A stretch of DNA of 35,358 nt, taken from NCBI GenBank assembly GCA_019090895.1, contig JAHRVB010000030.1, positions 1 through 35,358 of the forward strand. The letters run 5' to 3'. The notes beneath the pieces are model-generated. The model searched no databases, was not told where the DNA came from, and was given only the letters and a program-made list of their open reading frames with translations. This document shows, in pieces, positions 1 through 6,731 of this stretch. Positions within the stretch are counted from its first letter, which is position 1, and each line of letters opens with the position of its first letter. A program made the position numbers and the translations under genes. The DNA comes from Kangiellaceae bacterium (GTDB lineage Bacteria > Pseudomonadota > Gammaproteobacteria > Enterobacterales > Kangiellaceae).

Positions 1-191
1 CGGCTTTGTTTATCGATGCTAATTTGATCGCTTTTTTAAATTGTTTCCGCATAACCGTTTCGTCTATATGGTGTCGACCGGCGATATTATTAGTTTTATC
101 GATAATGACAGAGTTCGAAGGAAAGAGATACTGCCAGCCAAACTCTTGCCGCGAACTCAATTTAGTGTTCGATTTAGCGGTGGGAATATAG

Positions 192-542
192 ACACTCTCG
201 CAATTTGGTCGAGATACGAAACGACTGAATGGCCAGCTGGGCATGTTGTCAGTGCTTCATACTTGGAGCCAAACCCTCGCTCGACATATGCTTATCCAGT
301 GAAGAGTTTATACCCAGCACATCTTACCGAAAGGATTTATGCGTGTTCGATACCATGGCTTTTTAGCCAATGTGGTGAGAGTCGAAAAGCTTCAAGAAAT
401 TAGACGCGCTCTAAAGGTTGTGATGATCATTATCAAAAAAGACCACCCCATCAGTCAAGGTAACCCTCGCTGCCCCGATTGCGGTAAAAACCATTGGCAT
501 TATGTTGGCGTGATTGACCGACTCTACTGGGAACCTGGATGA
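192..542 (+). pseudogene. IS91-family (Y2 HUH) transposase remnant with internal deletion
   Basis: One plus-strand frame reads two separated blocks typical of IS91-family transposases. The first, about 204-299, contains FGRDTKRLNGQLGM followed by VLHTWSQTLARH, the block that normally precedes the catalytic HxH region. After a stop at 300-302 the second block, about 303-410, reads QHILPKGFMRVRYHGFLAN, the family's C-terminal signature, followed by a CPDCGKNHW zinc-finger-like end. The two blocks lie far apart in intact members, so the catalytic centre is deleted. A further stretch at 56-110 (RFVYMVSTGD, then FIDNDRV) vaguely resembles the R-Y-V-Y segment of the same family but would be out of order. 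The family call rests on remembered motif patterns. The gene is not functional. Confidence 0.7.
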
Positions 543-851
543 CGCGATTAAAAAATGTAAAAACGCAGCGTCTTAAACACGGCATCTGGTTGTGGGCACA
601 CGCTTGCGCTCATCGAAAAAATAGGGCAATCTTAGGGCTTAAATGAATCGATATTGATGGAATGAAAGTGCAAGGAATACAGAAAGTTATCATAAATCCC
701 TGCCAACTTGAGATTGCTCACTTAAAGTGAACAACTCTCACAACAACAAAAAACATTAATAGTATGACGTACTGAGTCAACGCAGCTCAGCTCAACTGAG
801 ATTTACATTGATTAGAAATCAACATAAATACTTCAAAGTTATGTGTGAATC
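543..851. other. Intergenic stretch without recognised gene
   Basis: About 310 bases between the IS91 remnant and the small hypothetical gene at 852. I see no convincing reading frame, terminator or clear promoter. It probably contains the non-coding end of the IS91-type element, but no terminal sequence could be identified. Confidence 0.4.
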
Positions 852-1184
852 ATGAATAAAGAACTCGTCAAAGAAAAGCTGGAAAGTCTGAATGATGAAG
901 ATACGGTAGAATTTCTTCTCAGGTATGGGCACGAACTTACTATTCATGCGAGATCTGGTTATGAATTCCAAGGGTCGGGCGTGGACGACGCTAGATTACT
1001 TCGAGATTGTAACGAAATACTCCACAGAGTTTTTCAGGCAATAAGAGAAATTATAAATAACTCTGAAAAACGCTTTAGTTTAGGTGGTATAAGCCATTGG
1101 ATTGTGGCTGAAGAAAGAAATGAAACTATTCAACAAGCTAGTATGCAAGCATTTAATAGAGCAATGAAAAAGTGCAATACTTAA
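852..1184 (+). CDS. Small hypothetical protein, cassette-like
   Basis: A 110-residue soluble protein I do not recognise. It starts MNKELVKEKL and is rich in charged residues, with a predicted helical middle (about residues 46-72, LLRDCNEILHRVFQAIRE). There is no signal peptide, membrane segment or familiar catalytic motif. It has no strong Shine-Dalgarno. Its stop codon lies 11 bases before the left end of an attC-like palindrome, and the whole unit (small gene plus palindrome) has the shape of an integron gene cassette. It is probably real because its frame is clean and well composed beside decayed transposase DNA. Function unknown. Confidence 0.6.
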   Translation: MNKELVKEKLESLNDEDTVEFLLRYGHELTIHARSGYEFQGSGVDDARLLRDCNEILHRVFQAIREIINNSEKRFSLGGISHWIVAEERNETIQQASMQAFNRAMKKCNT

Positions 1185-1194
1185 CCAGTACAGC

Positions 1195-1307
1195 GCATAA
1201 CCAGGCTATAAAGTTGACGCCAACTGCTTCGCTCCATTTTGGGGTGGCTTTGCCACTTTAACCAAAAATCCATTACGCAGTCGGCACAACTTATAGCGAC
1301 GTTAAGT
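1195..1307 (+). repeat. attC-like recombination site (best of the set)
   Basis: A 113-bp imperfect palindrome just after the gene at 852. The right end is GTTAAGT (1301-1307), an exact fit to the R' consensus GTTRRRY. The left end is GCATAAC (1195-1201), one base off RYYYAAC; an exact RYYYAAC, ACTTAAC, also lies at 1179-1185. The inner arms 1205-1227 (GCTATAAAGTTGACGCC and on) pair with 1277-1297 (GCAGTCGGCACAACTTATAGC). The next gene begins 27 bases after R', as in cassette arrays. The consensus is established knowledge; the identity of this site is inference. Confidence 0.6.
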
Positions 1308-1333
1308 TTCACTAATAGGAAGTTTCGTATTAA

Positions 1334-1870
1334 ATGGAAAGTTTAAAGTTATTGGCACTGTCTGGGAGTTTACGTAAAAATTCGTACAACACTTTTGCAT
1401 TGGAGGCATTGAAAGTATTAGCTCCTAGCCATACCGAAATAGCTTTGGGTGAAATTGGTGATTTACCGTTATTTAATCCTGATCGAGAGCTTGAGAATAT
1501 ACCCGTATTAAACAAGCTTAAATTATCATTAGGTGAAGCATCAGGTTTAATCATCGCAAGCCCTGAATATGCTCACGGCATTAGTGGTCCATTAAAGAAT
1601 GCTCTTGATTGGCTCGTAAGTGGTATAGAGTTCCCATATAAACCTATTATGCTTATTAATACTTCACCTAGAGCATCTCACGCACAAGAAGCATTGAAAG
1701 AAGTACTTAGAACTATGTCAGGTAATATCATCGAAAAATCGTGTGTTTCCATACCTTTATTAAGTAGCGAGTTAGACTGCAAAGGAATTATAGAAAACGA
1801 AGAAATAGCAAATACCTTAATAGTAGGTATAAATAATTTTTATCAAGAAACTGCAGCACAAAAAACTTAA
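1334..1870 (+). CDS. NADPH-dependent FMN reductase family protein
   Basis: A 178-residue flavodoxin-fold oxidoreductase that would pass electrons from NAD(P)H to FMN or, in related members, to quinones or azo compounds. The phosphate-binding loop is visible at the N-terminus (ALSGSLRKNSYNT, about residues 8-20), where FMN phosphate binds. The second family hallmark, SPEYAHGISGPLKNALDWL, occurs at about residues 76-94 and lines the isoalloxazine pocket. Length fits the family. The start is preceded by AGGAAG about a dozen bases upstream. The gene stands alone between two attC-like palindromes and looks like a cassette gene. The exact substrate cannot be assigned. Confidence 0.85.
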   Translation: MESLKLLALSGSLRKNSYNTFALEALKVLAPSHTEIALGEIGDLPLFNPDRELENIPVLNKLKLSLGEASGLIIASPEYAHGISGPLKNALDWLVSGIEFPYKPIMLINTSPRASHAQEALKEVLRTMSGNIIEKSCVSIPLLSSELDCKGIIENEEIANTLIVGINNFYQETAAQKT

Positions 1871-1972
1871 CAAATATGTCAACCGAACAGTTTTTTACTC
1901 CGGCCTTTTGCGCATTTCGCTTCGCTGCATTTTATCGCAAAAGCCCTCCACAAAAAAAACTGCCGGTTACAT
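1865..1972 (+). repeat. attC-like palindrome after the FMN reductase gene
   Basis: The left end ACTTAAC (1865-1871) fits RYYYAAC exactly and overlaps the stop codon of the reductase. The right end GTTACAT (1966-1972) is one base off GTTRRRY. Long arms pair between them: GGCCTTTTGCG (1902-1912) with CGCAAAAGCCC (1936-1946), and ACCGAACAGTTTTTT (about 1882-1896) with AAAAAACTGCCGGT (about 1955-1968). An asymmetric CTTCGCTGC-type loop lies in the middle. The structure is plain in the sequence; calling it an attC is inference. Confidence 0.45.
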
Positions 1973-2045
1973 GGGCGCTGATCTTTACCCACAGAAAATA
2001 GTCAATCGATCACACGAACTCACTTAAATAGATCATGGGAAGTCA

Positions 2046-2334
2046 ATGGTGTCTAGCTGGATTCAAAATGAAATGTCGGGTTGTAGAACGTCGGATAAAC
2101 GCCTAAATAATAGACTGCAACGTATCTTAGGAACGCTATCACGCGAGCCTCAAAATAGTATCCCGAACAATTGTGAAGTTTAGTCAGAGACTCAAGCGAC
2201 TTATCGTTTCTTGAGTAATGAATCCGTGACTGCTAATGATATTTTACAGGGTCATACACAAGCAACAATCGACCGTACAAAAAACCAGCCGGTTGTGTTA
2301 GTTGCTCAGGATACTACTTTTACCAATCTGACCA
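2046..2334 (+). pseudogene. Tn5/IS4-like transposase N-terminal remnant
   Basis: The frame from ATG 2046 reads WIQNEMSGCRTSDKRLNNRL, then S-I-P-N-N, ETQATYRFLSNESVT, and QPVVLVAQDTT. This is the N-terminal DNA-binding and first catalytic strand pattern of Tn5-type IS4 transposases (DKRL, SIP, AYRF, QDTT). An amber codon at 2181-2183 stands where a tryptophan is common, so the frame is dead. The remaining catalytic domain is missing: the sequence passes directly into an unrelated transposase tail at about 2335. The family call is from motif memory. Confidence 0.65.
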
Positions 2335-2428
2335 CTGAAGTAATGAGCCTTCATATCCTTGTTTATAGTATGCAGCGAGTAATTAAAATCATCGGAATAG
2401 CCCCTTAATGGAGGCAATCAGAGCCTAA
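2335..2428 (+). pseudogene. IS1182-like transposase C-terminal tail, frameshifted
   Basis: The codons read EVMSLHILVYSMQRVIKIIGIAP. After a one-base frameshift at about 2404 they continue MEAIRA and a stop. This is the usual C-terminus of one IS1182 subgroup (M-A-L-x-V-L-A-Y-N-L-x-R-V, then a short P-L-x-A-I-R-A end). It is joined in frame to the Tn5-like N-terminus just upstream, which looks like an end-to-end deletion junction between two dead elements. Confidence 0.55.
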
Positions 2429-2785
2429 ATAAAACCCCATCCACAAAACAATCACTATACCACTAGATTAATCACAATTATCCGCCAATAAGTCCATAAT
2501 AATGCTATGTTAAAAAAATTGTAAAAATATACTGATATTAACAACAATCATACAAAACCAAAAAAGTCACCGAATTTTCACACGCCGTGGACCCAAAGCA
2601 GACGTTCAGGGCTGGTGTCTTTTAAACGAAAAATAAGGAAACATACCCGATAGGTGCCAATCTAGAGTGGCTTAAATGCGCTACTGAAGTATAAATAATG
2701 TTAGTGGGTGTCATACAAATACTGAAAGCTTCTAGCATTTATATACCGACAATCGCTTATACATCGATTACGCTTTTCTCCAAGT
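2429..2785. other. Intergenic stretch without recognised gene
   Basis: About 360 AT-rich bases between the transposase tail and the stop of the minus-strand barrel protein gene. No convincing frame on either strand and no terminator hairpin was seen downstream of the minus-strand gene. Confidence 0.4.
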
Positions 2786-3316
2786 TTAGAATATATAGAT
2801 CATGGAGAATCCAGGTTCAAATACTTTATGTCGAATTGCTTGGTTTTCTTGAATATCACTTGGTTGAAGCTTTTTCGTATTGTAAGAAATATTTTTGTAA
2901 GTTAAGCGAGGCCCAAGGCCAAAACGATTTGTTAACATAAATCTATAATCTAAATCTAATCGAACACCTTGGCCGTCCTCTAATACAAAAGAATTTTCCT
3001 CAAATTTGGATTTAAACATATAGGTTCCCATCATACTCAAGTCACCTATCACGTATCCTAGAGAAATACCGTACCCATCTCTTTTATCTTCATTACCCTC
3101 AAAATGATTTATTCTTTCTCGTTCGTAAAGTCCTCCAATATAATAGGAACGATATTTGTAGCCCAAACGAATATCATTGTTTAAAAACTTGAAGGTTTCT
3201 TTATCCTTATCTCGTGATTGAAAATAGATTCCAGGTGAGAACACAACTTCTGCGGAGGAAACGCAAGGCCACAATACTACAAAAGCTAAAACAAATAATT
3301 GGATGTATTTTTTCAT
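2786..3316 (-). CDS. Predicted outer-membrane beta-barrel protein
   Basis: A 176-residue exported protein. The N-terminus MKKYIQLFVLAFVVLWPCVSSA is a signal peptide with a likely cleavage after SSA (about residue 22). The mature part alternates polar and aromatic or hydrophobic residues (DIRLGYKYRSYYIGGLYERER, then GISLGYVIGDLSMMGTYMF) and ends in phenylalanine (MIYIF), as outer-membrane barrels do; about eight strands would fit the length. Its start overlaps the HxlR stop by four bases (ATGA), so the two are translationally coupled and likely co-regulated. I cannot name a family; it could be an OmpW/OmpA-like small porin or an orphan barrel. Confidence 0.7.
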   Translation of the reverse strand: MKKYIQLFVLAFVVLWPCVSSAEVVFSPGIYFQSRDKDKETFKFLNNDIRLGYKYRSYYIGGLYERERINHFEGNEDKRDGYGISLGYVIGDLSMMGTYMFKSKFEENSFVLEDGQGVRLDLDYRFMLTNRFGLGPRLTYKNISYNTKKLQPSDIQENQAIRHKVFEPGFSMIYIF

Positions 3317-3654
3317 TCATTAGTTTCCTTTATATAAACAGTATTTTCCCCACCCCATTTTTTTAACAGCTGCAAAATTGGGCCGAGACCTCTACCTTTA
3401 TTGGTTAACGAATATTCATTCCTCGGGGGATGTTTCTGATACAAACTTGTTTCTATTAACCCGTATTCTTCTAGTTTTTTTAATCTATCTGATAATGAAT
3501 TAGGAGAAATTCCAGAAAGAGATTTTTGTAAATTTTGATATTTTTGCGGCCCAAGTTGGAAAAAATTTCTTAAAATAAGAATTGTCCACTTTTCACCAAG
3601 AATAGCCAGAGAACGAGCTACGGGGCACGGGTCATCTATCGCGATTTTCTTCAT
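3313..3654 (-). CDS. HxlR-family transcriptional regulator
   Basis: A 113-residue winged-helix regulator. The HxlR signature runs from the N-terminal cysteine region (DPCPVARSLAILGEKWTILILR, residues 8-29) through the recognition segment GISPNSLSDRLKKLEEYGLI to the wing (HPPRNEYSLTNKGRGLGPIL). Cys10 is the position that in some relatives senses electrophiles or aldehydes. The gene heads a two-gene unit with a barrel protein and is divergent from a lipoprotein hydrolase. A perfect 11-bp-arm palindrome lies in the intergenic space. Control of both units by this protein is inferred, not shown. Confidence 0.9.
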   Translation of the reverse strand: MKKIAIDDPCPVARSLAILGEKWTILILRNFFQLGPQKYQNLQKSLSGISPNSLSDRLKKLEEYGLIETSLYQKHPPRNEYSLTNKGRGLGPILQLLKKWGGENTVYIKETNE

Positions 3655-3682
3655 ATTTATTCTTTCTTCTTGACTTACTCAC

Positions 3683-3720
3683 TTCACTTCATTAATAATA
3701 GTCACTATAATTAATGAAGT
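3683..3720 (+). promoter_or_regulatory. Predicted promoter with embedded palindrome (candidate HxlR operator)
   Basis: TTCACT (3683-3688), 17 bases, then TATAAT (3706-3711) make a good sigma-70 promoter pointing at the hydrolase. A perfect inverted repeat, ACTTCATTAAT (3686-3696) and ATTAATGAAGT (3710-3720), flanks the spacer and overlaps both promoter boxes. Arm centres are 24 bases apart. A bound dimer there would block this promoter. The regulator gene next door, on the other strand, is the obvious candidate partner. Confidence 0.6.
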
Positions 3721-3743
3721 CAATGTATATTATGGGGTTGCAA

Positions 3744-4727
3744 GTGAAACTTAAATTTACGCTATTTTCTCTACTACTGCTGATTGGATTATGTATCTCT
3801 GGTTGTTCAACTACTTCGTATAATGGATTCTATAATGGTTATAATCAGGCTTATACCAATAATGTTGATTTCGAGGAGCATAAGATTCCAAGAGATGAAC
3901 ACACTCTGATTGCTCGAGAATATAATCCCAAAAACCAAGGTAAATACCCGACAATTATTCTTCTTCATGGTTTTCCTGATAGCTCACATCTTTATGACCT
4001 ATTGGTTCCCCATATTAAACATCGCCGACATGTCGTGACATTCGATTTTTTAGGCTGGGGACGTTCCGACAAACCTGAAAATCACGTTTACAATACCAAA
4101 AGTTTGTATAAAGATTTAGAAGCCGTTATTCGATATTTCAACGTAGAGAAGGTTGAGCTTGCGGCCCATGACCTTTCAGGCTTTCCTGTTATTGATTGGG
4201 CGCTAGATAATGAACAGCGGATTGACAGTTTAATTTTGTTCAATAGTGTCTATTTTCCGTCGGAAAAGCTACTACCGCCCGAAGCTATTGCAAGGTTTTC
4301 AGAAGACTCGATTTATAGAGATATTTCGGCTTGGGCCGTTAAGCAATTTGATACCCCTTGGAAAAATGGTCACGAAGAACAAGTTAACAAGTTCTTTTGT
4401 AACGAAGATACTGCCAAAACATTTGTAAAAATATTTAATCACCAGTCGATGAACATCCAACAAGCATTTTTGGAAATGAACCGCTTTCTCACAGACGAAG
4501 TTAACCAGCGAAGGGAAATGCTCCCGAAAATGAAGGTTTTTTCCAAACCGGTCAAAATTATTTTTGGAGCCGAAGATCCCTATTTAAATGCTGAAGTAGC
4601 TAAAGAGTTTCACTCCTTGTTTCCTAACTCTGAACTTCATCTAATCAAATCAGCATGCCATTTTGTTCAGCTCGATAAGCCTGAAGAAGTGGCTAATATT
4701 ATCCTTAAAAGCGATACAATAGAGTAA
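3744..4727 (+). CDS. Lipoprotein alpha/beta hydrolase, epoxide hydrolase/haloalkane dehalogenase-like
   Basis: An alpha/beta-fold hydrolase anchored as a lipoprotein. From GTG 3744 the signal reads MKLKFTLFSLLLLIGLCISGC with lipobox ISGC, followed by a Tyr/Asn-rich linker. HGFPDSS is the oxyanion loop and GWGRSDKP is typical of the epoxide hydrolase branch. The nucleophile elbow AHDLSGF places aspartate rather than serine at the catalytic position. GAEDPY supplies the likely acid and ACHFVQLDKPEE the histidine. In-frame ATGs at 3714, 3723 and 3732 exist. The first lies only three bases after TATAAT, so the predicted transcript would begin inside it; GGGG sits six bases before the GTG. The start is uncertain; the fold is clear, the substrate is not. 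Confidence 0.8.
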   Translation: MKLKFTLFSLLLLIGLCISGCSTTSYNGFYNGYNQAYTNNVDFEEHKIPRDEHTLIAREYNPKNQGKYPTIILLHGFPDSSHLYDLLVPHIKHRRHVVTFDFLGWGRSDKPENHVYNTKSLYKDLEAVIRYFNVEKVELAAHDLSGFPVIDWALDNEQRIDSLILFNSVYFPSEKLLPPEAIARFSEDSIYRDISAWAVKQFDTPWKNGHEEQVNKFFCNEDTAKTFVKIFNHQSMNIQQAFLEMNRFLTDEVNQRREMLPKMKVFSKPVKIIFGAEDPYLNAEVAKEFHSLFPNSELHLIKSACHFVQLDKPEEVANIILKSDTIE

Positions 4728-4813
4728 GGGGGGGTAGAGCGAACTTTCAAACTTATCATTACATTCGAATGATGTTATAAATGTATCATCGTTTATAACA
4801 ATTGGAAAGAACT

Positions 4814-5998
4814 ATGTCTCGTCATATTAAAGGCGAAGTTCGAACTTAACTTACTTAATTTCCGGAATGTTTTGATCAATATATTGCGGAAGATAAGCCC
4901 GTCAGAGTTGTTGATATTTTTATTGATCAAATGGATTTGAGTTCGATGGGTTTCAACATGACGCCTGTTATGAAAGGGCGTCCTTCTTATCATCCGTCAC
5001 TTATGATTAGACTCTATATTTATGGTTATTTGAACTTTATTCAATCTAGCCGGCGGCTGGAACGAGAAGTTAATCGGAATGTTGAATTAATGTGCTTCTG
5101 GGCCGCCTTGCTCCAGATTTCAAACGATATCAGATTTTCGTAAAGACAACACAAAAGCCACTATTTCCATCTGTAAGAACTTTGTTTTAATCTGCAAATA
5201 GTTGAAGTAATTATTCGATAATTCTGTCGCGATAGACGGCGGTAAATTTAAGGCGTCAATTAACCGTGATTATAATTATACGCGCGGTAAAGTTAAGGTT
5301 AATCGGAAGCATCTTGAAGAGAATATCGAAAAATACTTCACTGAAATAGAAAGCGCTAAGGCAGGTTTTTTCTCCCGAAATAAAACCGGTATTTCATACA
5401 TCCATATAGGTCAGGACGACCAGTAAAGGGACGATTCAAGGTTACAACGGTGTTGCCACTGTTGATAATAAACACCAAGTCATTATCGAGGCCAAGCTTT
5501 CGGTAAAGGCCAAGAGCATTATACGTTAGCACTCGCTATCGAAACAATTAGAGGTCGTTATCAACGACTCGATATTAGTGACGATATTTACGCCACTGGT
5601 ACGGTTGTAACTACAGACACAGGCTTCGCTAATGAAACGATGCATGCATCGACCAGAATCAGCTAATCATAGAAAAGGGAATGGTCGCCAAGTTTCATTT
5701 CTATCGGATGCAAAGTCAGGAAGTAAGTACACGAACTGGATGAAACAACGGCTAGATAATAAGCACGGAAAACTAATCTATAGCCATTGAATGTCAGTGA
5801 TTGGCAGATAATTGCTCCTACATTATCCACATTCACACCATCCATAGCGATTATCTCGTGTTTGGAAATATAGGCACGAACAAAGGGCTCAACCGATTCA
5901 GTTTACAAAGCAAACAGAAAGTAGATGGGCAGTGGAAGCTCTTTTGTATTATTCATAATCTCGAGAAGCTTAAGAATTACGGAAAACTGGCGGCGTAG
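4814..5998 (+). pseudogene. IS1182-family transposase, multiply broken
   Basis: Recognisable blocks run in order across three frames: SRHIKGEVR, FPECFDQYIAEDKPVRVVDI, GRPSYHPSLMIRLYIYGYLN, IQSSRRLEREVNRNVELM, SDFRKDNTKA, VAIDGGKFKASINRDYNY, GYNGVATVDNKHQVI, TDTGFANETM, NWMKQRLDNKHGKLIYSH, then VFGNIGTNKGLNRFSLQ and QWKLFCIIHNLEKLKNYGKLA. This is close to the full length of an IS1182 DDE transposase. It carries two early in-frame stops (around 4847-4858), several frameshifts, and an insertion at 5806-5856 between MSVI and VFGNI. Terminal inverted repeats could not be identified. Dead. Confidence 0.85.
5806..5856. mobile_element. 51-bp inverted-repeat insertion inside the dead transposase (MITE-like)
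   Basis: The conserved transposase text MSVI-[EP]-VFGNI is interrupted by about 50 extra bases. The inserted piece starts AGATAATTGCT and ends AGCGATTATCT; its ends pair at 10 of 11 positions as terminal inverted repeats. It has no coding capacity and shifts the frame. Too small for a typical MITE, it may be a trimmed or very small hairpin element. I saw no second copy in the window. Confidence 0.4.
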
Positions 5999-6093
5999 TT
6001 GAGTAAGAGCACGTGTGGCGCTTGTAATTGCGAGTTGTAAGCAACTATTAGGATGATTAAAACTGATTTGATACGACAAGTTGAAATTTAGTT

Positions 6094-6184
6094 AATTAAC
6101 AGACAAAGTCGGTGTAAATCAAAAATAAAGTAGGCTCAAGGAATAAGCGACTGATTAAAGGCTTTGTCTACAGCCTCGTTAACT
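6094..6184 (+). repeat. attC-like palindrome after the IS1182 remnant
   Basis: The left arm, from about 6088 (TTAGTTAATTAACAGACAAAG), pairs with the right arm (6160-6187, GGCTTTGTCTACAGCC and then TCGTTAACTAA). The right box GTTAACT (6178-6184) is one base off GTTRRRY. The right arm shares a 15-base exact match (6167-6181) with another palindrome at 7673-7687, which supports a repeated site family. The attC identity is inference. Confidence 0.35.
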
Positions 6185-6317
6185 AAGCTAAATATGACAC
6201 TCATGTCTAATCAAGAAAGTGCGATTTATTTTTTATTCTGATAACATACTAAATAACCTCCCAAAAAAAACTATTTATATTAAATAGTGCTGTTCTTGAG
6301 ATATATGAAACTGGTAA

Positions 6318-6662
6318 CAGGAAGAAACGGAGTATTTTGAGTTGGCTCTTTATTCCAATGATGGGAAGAGACACTTCTTCCGACAGCCGGTTTCAGATAT
6401 CTTAAAGAAAATCGAACATAATCTTCGACCTAGTGACAAAATAGTTTTGTACCATTCAGATGAATATGAAAAGAATGGTGGGCAACTGATTATTGAACTT
6501 CAAAGTAATACTGATATGTTAGTTTCACTGGAAGATACGATTCAAGATCAGGAGTCTAAATACACTGCTATTAATTGAATTGGTTTCCTAGCCTTGATTA
6601 TAGGAGTGTTAATGTTAGTATTCGCTACTTATCAAAAAAAAGATGCCGAAGAAAAAAGTTAG
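6318..6662 (+). pseudogene. DUF3592-like membrane protein fragment with internal stop
   Basis: The open frame reads QEETEYFELALYSNDGKRHFFRQ, then SDKIVLYHSDEYEKNGGQLIIEL, up to a TGA at 6576-6578. Directly after that stop, still in frame, comes a clean membrane helix (IGFLALIIGVLMLVFATYQ) with a charged end and a TAG at 6660. The pattern of a periplasmic or extracytoplasmic beta domain followed by a C-terminal helix resembles DUF3592-type proteins, where a first helix would normally stand upstream; that helix is missing here. I read this as a 5'-truncated gene with a nonsense mutation. The family call is tentative. Confidence 0.45.
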
Positions 6663-6717
6663 TAAGTGGTTGGTGAGGCGAACTTCGTTTCATTCAGCCC
6701 ACACAACCGAGTGTAAC
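6658..6717 (+). repeat. Imperfect palindrome, possible degenerate attC
   Basis: GTTA (6658-6661) with GGTTGGTG (6668-6675) pairs with CACACAACC (6700-6708) and TAAC (6714-6717) around a loop containing AACTTCGTTTC. It sits exactly at the end of the DUF3592-like fragment and 14 bases before the next gene. The outer boxes do not fit the R'/R'' consensus, so this is the weakest of the candidate sites. Confidence 0.25.
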
Positions 6718-6731
6718 ACTAGGTGTAAGCC

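Noticed and set aside
41..403. 120-codon frame at the left edge as an independent gene
   Set aside because: Its end overlaps the IS91 C-terminal block in another frame and the translation has no gene-like features, apart from a weak IS91-like patch.
2698..2940. Plus-strand open frame opposite the barrel protein
   Set aside because: The minus-strand gene has a signal peptide, coupled start and barrel pattern; the plus frame has no ribosome site or family resemblance.
4793..4993. Minus-strand open frame across the start of the IS1182 remnant
   Set aside because: It is the antisense shadow of the transposase text, whose plus-strand blocks are unmistakable.
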